This document shows positions 1-9,253 of a DNA stretch of 64,000 nt, in pieces (position 1 is the stretch's first letter; the number at the start of each line of letters is the position of its first letter). Under the pieces are notes generated by a model, which saw only the letters and a program-made list of their open reading frames with translations, was not told where the DNA came from and did not search any database. The translations under genes and the position numbers were made by a program. Source of the stretch: Parastagonospora avenae f. sp. tritici 18332-5 (taxonomy: Eukaryota; Ascomycota; Dothideomycetes; Pleosporales; Phaeosphaeriaceae); assembly GCA_022559985.1 (NCBI GenBank), contig JAFJTR010000120.1, positions 1 through 64,000 of the forward strand, in the 5' to 3' direction.

Positions 1-90
1 ATTGTGTTGCGCAGCAATTGCTGTATAGGTAAAATGTTCTCCTTCTTCTAGGGATTCAATTTGTTCAATCGCTGCTTGAATTGGATCCAT
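1..90 (-). CDS. Partial transposase N-terminus (Fot1/pogo, DDE superfamily)
   Basis: Only the first 30 codons are present and the gene continues to the left of base 1. The start is the ATG at 90–88. The visible residues (MDPIQAAIEQIES, then a Glu-rich turn and TYTAIAAQHN) match the conserved beginning of fungal Fot1/pogo transposases, where a psq-type helix-turn-helix binds the terminal repeats. Whether the rest of the protein is intact cannot be seen. Confidence 0.65.
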   Translation of the reverse strand, partial: MDPIQAAIEQIESLEEGEHFTYTAIAAQHN

Positions 91-171
91 ATTGGTGGAT
101 TTATCGCGGGTTGAAAATGATGGAGATGGACGCGTTTTGGTGTTCCGCGCGCATCACGCGCACGGGCACGT
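1..171 (-). mobile_element. End of a Fot/pogo-type DNA transposon, cut by the window edge
   Basis: On the minus strand an ATG at 90–88 opens a frame that runs off the left edge. Its 30 visible residues begin MDPIQAAIEQIES and continue with an FTYTAIAAQH-like stretch, the typical start of Fot1/pogo transposases just before the psq-type helix-turn-helix. Upstream of that ATG, at about 142–171, is a GC-rich stretch that reads ACGTGCCCGTGCGCG from the outside inward and abuts a TA at 172–173. This is what a TIR end next to a TA target duplication looks like. The other end is outside the window, so the TIR is inferred. It differs in sequence from the element at 1624–3409, so it is another family. 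Confidence 0.65.
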
Positions 172-355
172 TAGCGTGTTGCGGGGCGTTTCCGTCGCCA
201 CTTCCGAGCATTGTAAGAATCCCCGCTCTTCCGCGGGTAGAATTACTCTCCATCATTAGTATGCGAAGTTAAGAGTCGACAATCGCAAGCACTCCGGTTT
301 GAATACCATTGATTGAACATCGTTCACGCGTGATCTTTCTCGTCAGCACATCACG

Positions 356-1567
356 ATGAGTATTGTTACCAATGGCACTTCCAAAGGCAGTGAACCTGCT
401 CCTTTCGCCTCATCATCTCGTCTCTTTTTCACTTCAAAGCCACCATCTCTGAGTGACTTTAAGAGACTGATCACCGAATCTTCTCCACTATACTACCCAC
501 TCTCTAGCAAAACCACATCAAATATACCCGTTTACGAGCTGCCAGAGTATTCTTCGTTAGACTCAGAACAGCTGTCTGCGCTTCAGGATGAATGGTACCA
601 CATCCTACTATCCGGACCAGGCGTGTTTGTCACAAAGAGCATGTTCAAAGACACATCACTTCTTGACCGCGTAAACGACGTATACAGCCGTATCATTGCC
701 GAGGAGGAGACTTCATCTGGCCGGAAAGGTGATCACTTTGCTGGCCCGGGAGCAAATGATCGAATTTGGAACTCCTTCTCAAAGCACTGTCTACAGGACA
801 CGGCTTCCTTCCTGGAATATTACTCAAACCCATGGCTTCCTCTGATCTCATCCGCGTGGCTCGGTCCCCAGCATCGTTTGACGGCGCAGGTGAATATCGT
901 CAGGCCTGGCGCAGCGGCGCAAATATCACATCGCGATTACCACGTTGGCTTTCAAGACAACGAGTCGTGTGCAAAATTCCCAAAAGCACTCCAAGTTGCA
1001 TCCCAGTTTCTTACGCTTCAAGGCGCCGTTGCGCACTCAGATATGCCAGTCGAAAGTGGACCTACGCGACTGCTGCCCTTCAGCCAGAAGTTTGAGGAAG
1101 GATACATGGCATATCGCATTCCCGAATTTCAACAATACTTTCTCGAACGATATGTCTCTGTTGCACTTGAGAAGGGCGATGGCTTATTCTTCAATCCCGC
1201 ACTCTTTCATGCCGCAGGGCAGAACGACTCAACTGACATCCAGCGCTCGGCCAATCTACTCCAGATCTCATCTGCATTCGGAAAGCCCATGGAAATGATT
1301 GATACACATCCTCTTATTAATCTTACTTGGCATGGTCTGGCAGAGATGTTTAAGAAGGAAGGCCTCAGTGATAAAGTCAAGGCTTTCGTGGGCAATGTTG
1401 CAGAAGGCTACCCATTTCCGACCAACCTTGACAGAAGACTTCCAGAGACGGCAGGTATGGCACCATCAAGTGAGCAGGACCTTCTTATCAAAGGGCTGAA
1501 GGGCTCGTGGACGAAAGATTATCTACTCGGCGAGCTGCAGAAGATGAGATACGACGCAAGAGCGTGA
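356..1567 (+). CDS. Phytanoyl-CoA dioxygenase (PhyH)-family Fe(II)/2-oxoglutarate oxygenase
   Basis: Single-exon gene of 403 residues starting at the ATG at 356. The iron-binding triad is visible as H192-x-D194 in SHRDYHVGF and H285 in FNPALFHAAGQN. R297 sits 12 residues after H285, where the family binds the 2-oxoglutarate carboxylate. PhyH enzymes hydroxylate or otherwise oxidise small molecules using Fe(II), O2 and 2-oxoglutarate. In fungi many act in secondary metabolism and the substrate cannot be read from sequence. The gene is bracketed by two DNA transposons (1–171 and 1624–3409), and an SDR gene lies beyond the second. No polyketide, peptide or terpene synthase is nearby, so a biosynthetic cluster is not supported. 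Confidence 0.85.
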   Translation: MSIVTNGTSKGSEPAPFASSSRLFFTSKPPSLSDFKRLITESSPLYYPLSSKTTSNIPVYELPEYSSLDSEQLSALQDEWYHILLSGPGVFVTKSMFKDTSLLDRVNDVYSRIIAEEETSSGRKGDHFAGPGANDRIWNSFSKHCLQDTASFLEYYSNPWLPLISSAWLGPQHRLTAQVNIVRPGAAAQISHRDYHVGFQDNESCAKFPKALQVASQFLTLQGAVAHSDMPVESGPTRLLPFSQKFEEGYMAYRIPEFQQYFLERYVSVALEKGDGLFFNPALFHAAGQNDSTDIQRSANLLQISSAFGKPMEMIDTHPLINLTWHGLAEMFKKEGLSDKVKAFVGNVAEGYPFPTNLDRRLPETAGMAPSSEQDLLIKGLKGSWTKDYLLGELQKMRYDARA

Positions 1568-1623
1568 AGCAATGATATTTCAAAATTTCCTCCCTTACAA
1601 GCCTCTTACCTACGGAAGCTGTA

Positions 1624-1692
1624 AGCTCGGCCATATACTTTTCGGCCACATATACTTCTCGGCCACCCCACCACGACGCGCTACTCTGCTTT
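1624..1692 (+). repeat. Left terminal inverted repeat of the pogo-type element
   Basis: 69 bp beginning AGCTCGGCCATATAC. It matches the reverse complement of 3341–3409 with one mismatch. It is preceded directly by the TA target duplication at 1622–1623. Confidence 0.92.
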
Positions 1693-1726
1693 CGACGCTC
1701 TGTACTGTCAACGGCACATACACATA

Positions 1727-3313
1727 ATGGATCCCCGAGAGGTTGCGTACAGTAATGCTATCCGCGATCTTAATGCAGGTGTTTTTAAAAGCCAGCGACA
1801 GGCTGCCAAGGCATACGGAGTTCCCCGATCATCGCTTCAAGAGCGCATCAACGGCCGCCAACCACACGCGATAGCTCATCAACAGCAGCAGCGATTGACT
1901 CCAGAACAGGAGACCTTTCTAGTAGATTGAATACTTGATGAGGACTCACGCGCTCAGCCTTCCTCCCACCCACGCGTACGAGAAATGGCCACTCGGCTCC
2001 TTCGCATGAACGGCGACCACGAGCCTCTTGGGCAACTATGGATGCCCCATTTTATTGCCCGCAACCCACGCGTCGCATTTATAGTCGGCCGAACGATCGA
2101 AAGCGCGAGGACTACAGCAGCTAGCCACGATACTATACGAGCCTTTCTTGAGCTGTTTGAGCAGACAAGAATAGAGCTAGGCATACAGTACGAAGATATA
2201 TGGAATATGGACGAGACTGGGTGCGCACTGGGGGTATGTACAAACGCCCAGGTGCTTGCAAGTGCTACAAAGAAGAAGGCTTATGTCAAATCTCGAGAGG
2301 ATTGCGAGTGGGTATCGATTATTGAGACTATCTCAGCCACCGGCGTCAAAATTCAATGCCTAGTCATCTTCAAGGGCAAGGATCTACAATCAACATGGTT
2401 CCCAGCACAAGGCGCACCAGACTGGCTCTATACAACCTCTGAGAATGGATGGACGTCAAACTCAATCGGCTATGAATGGTTACGGCGCATTTGCATACCG
2501 AATACTTCACCATCCAGTAGGGGCTATCGACTCCTCGTTCTTGATGGCCATGGCTCCCATATACCTATTGACTTCATGTGGCTCTGCAAGATTAACAGGA
2601 TACATCTCCTCTACCTTCCGGCCCATGCTTCCCACTTACTACAGCCTCTAGATCTTGCTCCTTTCTCTGTACTCAAGTCACGCTACCGTAATGAGATCCG
2701 AGCTCTCTCAGCGCTTAATGACGCAGCACCAGTTAAGAAGGAGCGCTTTGTAGTATCGTATAACAAAGCTAGAGAAGAGGGGCTCTCAGAGCGAGTCATT
2801 CGAGCTGGCTGGAGGGCTGCTGGCCTCTGCCCATACAATCCAGCTGTTGTACTGCTCTCATCCCAAGTAACTCGCCGGCCAGCTACTCCACCTACCAGCC
2901 TGAGCTCAGCTGCCCCACAGTCAATATTCACTACACCTCGGAGTTCACAGGCGTTATATAAGGCGCAACAACAGCTGTTGTTGTCAGAATCTCTCTCACG
3001 AAGCACCCGGCTTGGCAAGGCAGGCAAGGCTATTGCAGAAGCGAACACCAGGGCAGCCCAGCTTGAGGCTGAAAATCAACGACTTAAATATCAACTAGAT
3101 AGTGCTAGGAATACTCGCGTAAGGAAGCGAGTTCAAGTAAATCCAAATGAGCGCTTCAGCAACGTTGAGAGTATCAAGGCTGCGATTGATCGCGCAGCAG
3201 CTCAACAGGCTCAACAGTCAAGCACTTCACCAGAAAAAGAAGCTCGAAGGGCGGCGGCAGCAGCAGCAGCAGCACTTTCTATTAGCTCTATGTGTACTGA
3301 GTGGCAAATATAG
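1727..3313 (+). pseudogene. Pogo-type DDE transposase with one in-frame stop
   Basis: The frame starts at ATG 1727 and runs to 3313 (528 residues if read through) with a single TGA at 1928–1930. Before the stop are a psq-type helix-turn-helix (SQRQAAKAYGVPRSSL) and the start of a CENP-B-like DNA-binding region ending ETFLVD. After it the same frame continues with ILDED…REMA, where relatives normally have a Trp, so TGG→TGA is the likely change. The catalytic acidic residues are present: WNMDETG, LVLDGHGSH, and the Asp in LLQPLDLAPF. The C-terminal part has a coiled-coil-like Glu/Gln-rich segment and an Ala run. A start at ATG 1985 could still give a 442-residue protein lacking the DNA-binding domain. 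Confidence 0.88.
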
Positions 3314-3340
3314 TCGTCGTTGTTAAGAAAAGCGCATGTC

Positions 3341-3409
3341 AAAGCAGAGTAGCGTGTCGTGGTGGGGTGGCCGAGAAGTATATGTGGCCGAAAAGTATAT
3401 GGCCGAGCT
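3341..3409 (-). repeat. Right terminal inverted repeat of the pogo-type element
   Basis: 69 bp, the reverse complement of 1624–1692 except for one base. It is followed by the second copy of the TA duplication at 3410–3411. Confidence 0.92.
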
Positions 3410-3412
3410 TAC

Positions 3413-3864
3413 GAATTTAGCCAGGTCAATAGCCGATGATATGTATCGGCTCAACCGAGCTGACATTACGTAGGACGGGTAGGGCAAGACATCTCGCCTA
3501 ATTTAGTTAGCCATGCGACTTCATTGCGATATTGACCAACACTACAATCCGCACTATTTGCCGACAACTTTTACCTTGTTTGGCTCATTGCGCGACGATC
3601 ATCTCCACAAAGAGGCTTCTTCGGATACCGGGACAATTAATCTCTACGTCCGCCCCTTGACATTTGGCTGTGTTCTGACTGGGTACACTAAGCGTAGAGC
3701 AAAAGTCCATGGAAGTTGGATCAATGTCATTGCTGCACCTCCTGTAGACTAACCTGATTTCGTATCCGATTCATCAGCACTAAGACACCGGTTTTATCTT
3801 GATATAAATAAGCTTTCTCGGTGTCTGAAACAAAGAGTACAATTCAGTGTACAGTACTGTCAAT
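3413..3864 (+). promoter_or_regulatory. Intergenic region with a TATA-like box upstream of the SDR gene
   Basis: No supported coding sequence. A TATA-like stretch (GATATAAATAAG, about 3800–3811) lies about 55 nt upstream of the SDR start codon at 3865, which is compatible with a core promoter. A 79-codon open frame at 3513–3752 has no recognisable features. Confidence 0.4.
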
Positions 3865-4976
3865 ATGCCAAACATTAACTTATCTCGCAAAGACATCGCT
3901 GCGCTTGTTCAAGGCCCTCCACTAGTCGCTGTGCTTATCGGCGCAACAACAGGAATCGGATCGTACGTCGCACGAGCCCTGGCAAACACGTTCGCAAAAG
4001 ACGGTAGCAAGTTGCGCGTGTATATCGTTGGTCGCAATGCCAGCCGTGCGGAGACTCTTCTTACATATGGTCGTCAGACGAGCCCTGGTTCGGACTGGCA
4101 ATTTATCGCAGTGCCAGACCTGACGCTAATAAGCCATGTGGACCGCTTCTCTCAAGAAATCATCAAGCAAGAAGAGGCTTCGCCATTCGCTGGAGGACCA
4201 CCACGCATAGACTTGTTGTACATGAGCCAAGCACTCTCACCAATGCAAGAATCACCCAGTATGACCACCCCATACAACACTGCTGTTGAAGTCGTGCTAA
4301 CGTATCGCCAGCAAAAAAAGAAGGTCTCGACTCTCAAATGTCGCTCCTCTTCTACTCCCGCATGCGCTTCATTCAGAACCTCACTCCCCTACTCACCGCA
4401 TCTCCCAACATTGCACACGTCATTTCTATCTTTGCAGGTGGTTTCGAAGACGCTATCAAGCCCGGCGAACTCCCAATCGGCACTCCATCCAAGCGGGACT
4501 ACGGGGTATCATCTGTTCGCAAGCACGTAGCTTTTATGAAAACCTTTGTCTTCGAGCACCTAGCCGAGCAACACGCCGGCAAAATCAGCTTCATCCATAT
4601 CTATCCCGGCCTAGTCGATGGTCCCGTGTTCTACAGCGACGTCAACCCAACGTGGTTCAAGATACTGTGGCGCATCTTGAAGCCCCTGGCATCGTTTTAC
4701 ATGACTTCACCAGAAGTGTGTGGTGAGGTCATGCTGTCTCTTGCGACACCGCGATATCTGGCCAAGGGAGAAGCGAAGTCAGTGGATGTTGCCGGTGAAG
4801 TGGCGTATAGCACGCAGCGAGAGCTTGGTGGAGGCGCGTATGGGGTTGGCATGAGGGGAGATGAGAGGAAAGATGTGAGTTATGCGAAGGTGAGGAAGAA
4901 TGATACGACGCGGAAAGTCTGGGAGCATTTGATTGAGGTGTTTGAAGGCATTGAGAAGAAGAACGTCGCTTCATGA
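3865..4976 (+). CDS. Short-chain dehydrogenase/reductase (SDR) family protein
   Basis: Two exons, 3865–4258 and 4312–4976, with an intron of 53 nt (GTATGA…GCTAAC…CCAG). The join restores a continuous protein through PTKKEGLDSQMSLL, as in fungal relatives. The first ATG in frame is 3865; an upstream GTG was not used. The N-terminus has the Rossmann nucleotide-binding motif GATTGIG, then LLYMSQALSP after the fifth strand. The usual YxxxK is not clear: DYGVSSVRKH stands in that region, so this is an atypical SDR close to the NAD(P)-binding family that fungal genomes hold in many copies. Substrate unknown. It could act with the PhyH gene 2.3 kb upstream, but a transposon separates them and no cluster is evident. 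Confidence 0.82.
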
Positions 4977-5807
4977 TCCCAATCAGGGATTTAATACGTG
5001 CATTAGTAGAAGATGCGAGCTGCATGTATTTATTTTCTTACAAATTTGTTCATGCACTTCCTCTGTTGAATTCGTGGCGGCCTCTGCGGTAATTTGACGT
5101 AGTATGTAACGCTGTGTTTATTCAGTGCTCGAACGTGTTGTTGACCCTATACCTGCTTGGCAGGGAAATTGATGAACGAGGAAGTTTCTCTAGATTTATT
5201 CATGTAGTTCAGGTCCAAGGACCTTACTTCTAAGTATACCGGAGTAGGATCAGTGGTATGCGTGAATCAATGCCACGGTAACCCGCCCCTAAGTATGGCG
5301 CCAAGGGTTAATATCTCGGGTGTGATAGGCTAGCCCTCGATCCTGACAGTTGTGTAAGTAGACACCCACGATAACAGAATAGACACTGGATGTTTTATGA
5401 TGGGGAATAACGTATGATTATTGAGTACTGAATAACTTGGAGGTACGGCACAATTTGCAATGAAAGAAACAATAGCAACATATGTATCCAAGCAATGTCA
5501 ACCCCAAAAGCAAGCGTAGTCCCAAAACAGAGTTACTCTCGGATCGTTCAGAACTTCCGCTGCCATGTGTCTTGACCTACGGTAAGACGAGGAAGCGCCA
5601 AGTCCAGTTATGTCTAAAGAGAGGATTGTGTCGAACCTTGTGTCATGAGATCGTAAGAACGGTAGGTATTACCGAGGCTGTGAGGAGTGTTGAAGAAATA
5701 TATCATAATGCGTAGTGAGCCATGAACCAATGAAAACGGGAGGTATCGAAAGTGAACGTCAGCTAGGTGTGAAACCGAGCCATACACAATGTTCGAGGTA
5801 TTAAACC
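4977..5807. other. Intergenic region, nothing supported
   Basis: 830 bp between the SDR stop and the end of the zinc-finger gene on the other strand. It contains only short open frames without codon or domain signals. I see no tRNA, repeat or transposon end here. Confidence 0.5.
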
Positions 5808-8761
5808 TCAATCGAAGTACTTCCCATAAGCACCGGTTTCAAGGTCCGTGAGGTCTTGCGTAGGGGAACTTCCTGCCCAGGTAATTGGACATGTGTAGAC
5901 GCTAACGACGACGCCTCGTTTGTGTTGCCCTGAGATAGAGTCAGCGACCGAGAAGTTGCACGGAGAGCTTTGCAGGGATTGAATACATACACCCATGTTC
6001 CAAGTTATGAGCATGCCATCGTGAGCCCTGAAACATCCATGGCAACCACTGAGGAAGGTTCGTGGGACCCATTGACATCGCAACCAGCGCCAAGAAGATG
6101 GGCAATTCACCACATAGACCGCCATGATTTGGATTCTGGGTACATAGGCCATGGTAAATGTTTGGAAGTAACTTATGTGGCCAATGTTGATCAGATCGTT
6201 GACACTGCAATGTATCGCCTTCTCCGGCTGGAGTCAGGTAGGAGGACCCATTGGCTACAGGGTCAAAGCGGAGCGGCATCCAGCACTGGGACGGACCAGG
6301 TGCCGTTCCGTCTCCTTGGAGGACCCAGAAGTCCCCTCCGCCACTATAGAACACCGAAAATGTTTTGAAGTGATTCAGTGGCTGTGGCACACTCTGTGCA
6401 GGCACCGGACGGATTTGGTCTCTCTGATTATACCACCAAGTGTTCGATATGCCGCCGCCAGATCTGTAGTTGTAACCAATGCTAGTAGACGGGATCCAAT
6501 GACCCGAGCTTGTGCTCGAGGGCCTTATATCCGGATGCTTGCGGATCTCGTCAATCTTGAAGATGTACGGTGGCTGCTTTGATGCTCTAATGCCTGGCGA
6601 AGGAGCCATCACTTCCATCTGCGGATCGAACTCTTGTGGTAGTATAGAAGGAGAGGGAGCTGTAGAAATCACTTCCCTAGTAACAGTCAGTATATGTCAC
6701 GTGAGGAGAGGCTCTAAAGTCTTACACTCCGTTCCAGTATGCATCGTTGAGCTTTATCCGCCTCAAAACTTCCATATCTATTCCCTCAGCTTGCTCTGCC
6801 TTCATGTCTTCAAGATGAACCGTGTCTAGATGCCGAAAGTACGCGTTTTCCCCGTGACTACCATAGGTACTCGACAAATTGCACATTTCGCAGGTCCACT
6901 TCTTGTTCTGGCTCCCTAGATCTGAGTAGGTGGTATCCGATTTTTCAGATTCGTAAGGCGTTTCAACCGACAGCCGGCCACTGTTGGATTCGTCTTTGAA
7001 ATACACATTTTGGGAAAAATAATCCCTGCCAAGGTCCTGGTCGATTATTGATTCTTCCTCAATAAGCTTTGGGGGGTTCAAGTCCATGTGGCAAAGTTGT
7101 AGTATTGGTACAGTGGTATTGGGCCAGCCTGCAATGGTCGCGGTCTGATGTTCGCCATCAGGGTCGATGAAGTCCATGATGCCATGATCCAGTTGCAGAG
7201 TTGGTGTCACTGCTTCTGCCCAGTCCGCGACATCGTTTTTAATTTCCTTGTCTCCTCGATTGGATGTTGAAACTGTTGTAATGCTTGCAAAGCTGAAGTT
7301 GAACGTTCCCGCCGGTGCGCTCGGTATAGCTATTGGATCCTCTGGCCATGGAAGCGACCGTAAGGAGAACTCATGCACATGCTGTAAAACATGTTTAATT
7401 AGTTCCGGCGAGTCTTCCGAGCCTTCGAAATCGCACAAAGGGCAGTTCTCAATTCCAAGTACGTTCATCCCCGCGTCTGAGAGCAAGGCCGTGAGCTCGT
7501 CTGATTGATCTTCCAAATGTGCTGACATGAGATGACTAGTAATGTCTGTCAAACTGCTGTATCTAGTATTATCGACCTCGCACAGTGGACATTGCCATTG
7601 CGGTGGATGCCACTTCGAGACATGAGAACTCCACTCGTCCCATGTCACAAAGAGCTCTCCCGGTGTCGGACAACTCTCTAGAAAACATGTATATGGGCAT
7701 ATGTCGTTTGCGATGTGCTTTCTGTCCTAGTCAATGGCTTATCCAGACGATCAAGAGGCTACTAACCTTCGTTGATTATCCTCAAGCTTAACAGCTGCGA
7801 CTGCTTGGCAGCAACAAGGGCATCGAACAAGACTTTGGGTTTTGTGTGGAGGGCCACGTATCTTAGGGTACCTAGCGCTAGCTGTGATAGCCGTGATGCC
7901 GGTATTCGCTGATCCTCGCCGACTTTGACTTTGTAGACCTTCCCACCCTGAGCCCATTGTAGATGCAGATATCATGGGTCCTGTTGATGTCTGCGTAGCT
8001 TTTGGAGCCAAATTATCTTTTTCGTCTTCCTTGTAGCTTTCAATCTTGTACTCCCTATTTACTCCTGCCTTGGAGGTCTTTTGTTGAGCTTCTTTGCGCA
8101 TCACAACGACTGATTGGTCTTTGAGCCCTTCTGAATGCCTTTGTACTTCTATGAATCGATACCTTCTTCTAAGGTTAGCTTCTATCAAGCGTTCTTGAAT
8201 GGGCGAGAATCTCAAATTTGTGAAGTAGTCTACGCTTTGGAATCTCTCATCTTCGCCCACCGGTCTGCCTGCTTCAGTTGGCTTCGACACCATGACGCAG
8301 GCTAAATGGGCTCTGAATTTCTTATATCGGTACTGATATCGATCATATGAGTTGTCCGCCTTTCGAAGTCGAGATTTTCGGCCACTTCGCCTGATTTGAA
8401 CGCCGATGAAGGCTAAGCTGTCCACCACGGAATCAATATTGGCTATCATGTCCTGGAGGTCGGAACTAGAACTTGATGAAAGATAATAATCGTCAATTAG
8501 GCCTTCCAACATGTGAAGAAAATCCCGGATGAACTGTATATCGCTTGATCGATGCTGGAGTCTTCGGTCGAGGGAAGCTTGTGCTTTAGCAGTAGCCCCC
8601 ACACTATCAGCCCAGAGTCTGAAGTCGGCAAGTCGAGTCTGCAAATGTATTTTTTCATCACCCTCTACGGTTGATACACACTTTTGGAACTTGCGTAGAC
8701 ACGATCGGGTCATCTCAGCCGTGTCGCACCCAGATAGTGTCTCATCAGCCACGGAAGCCAT
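5808..8761 (-). CDS. Helical N-terminal domain – C2H2-like zinc fingers – unrecognised C-terminal domain protein
   Basis: Four exons joined by splice sites and frame: 8761–7767, 7721–6726, 6676–5991 and 5929–5808, giving 932 residues. The introns are 45, 49 and 61 nt. The start is ATG 8761; upstream the frame has only a TTG. Residues 1–230 form the helical domain that fungi often place before ankyrin, zinc-finger or NLR-type modules (CLRKFQKCV, then LADFRLWADSVGA and ASLDRRLQ). Residues about 340–430 hold C2H2-like fingers (CPYTC, CPLCEV…H-x4-H, CPLCDF…H), and another follows near 620–650 (CEMCNL). Residues 699–932 form a separate domain that is paralogous, over its whole length, to the 235-residue gene at 14724–15538. 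The gene is divergent from the subtilisin gene at 9254. Function unknown; a role in allorecognition or regulation is inference. Confidence 0.75.
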
Positions 8762-9253
8762 GACGTTGGTATCTTCAAATGTTGTATCGCAGGAAGCCGC
8801 CGTACTATTAACCAAGTATGCTTTGCGAACTCTTGCGGATGTGAGATATTGACGAGCATCAAGATCGGATAGATCGACAGTGGTCTCGTAGCGGGGGCGG
8901 ACAATGATGATTGTGGCCTACCCATGAGCGTTTCGTCGATGCCAACAATTTGTTTTAAAGGACTGAAGTGAAGTGTACGTGGACATTAAAGTAGGATATA
9001 GAAACAACGAATATGTATCGCTTGATAACACCTGAGCAGCAAATAATGTATCTTAAAATCCGAGGTAGTCTGGTCTTGAGTTTAGTACACGTGTCTGGTG
9101 TGGGGCTGCTTGTAGGGGCTGAACATCGCTGTCGTGACGCAAGCTCTACCATATCATAACATAATACTCAGGTCCCGTCATATCAAAATTTTGCCATAGG
9201 TTTACAAACGGAAGAACTAGTCATCGTCTAGGAATCTGTTGCGATACCTAGGT
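8762..9253. promoter_or_regulatory. Divergent intergenic region between the zinc-finger gene and the subtilisin gene
   Basis: 492 bp between two start codons facing away from each other, so it should contain both promoters and may co-regulate them. I see no clear TATA box or operator-like repeat. Confidence 0.45.

Larger units (their letters stand above)
1624..3409 (+). mobile_element. Complete pogo-type (Tc1/mariner superfamily) DNA transposon
   Basis: The element is bounded by near-perfect 69-bp terminal inverted repeats (1624–1692 and 3341–3409) and flanked by TA on both sides (1622–1623 and 3410–3411), the duplication expected of this superfamily. The TIRs differ by one base, which on the plus strand of the right copy is a T in place of C at a CpG. 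Each TIR contains a repeated CGGCCACATATACTT-like submotif, probably the transposase binding site. One transposase frame fills the interior. It carries an in-frame TGA, so this copy is probably non-autonomous unless readthrough or an internal start gives a working protein. Confidence 0.92.

Noticed and set aside
356..4976. Secondary-metabolite cluster around PhyH and SDR
   Set aside because: No backbone synthase, transporter, P450 or cluster regulator nearby, and the two genes are separated by a transposon.
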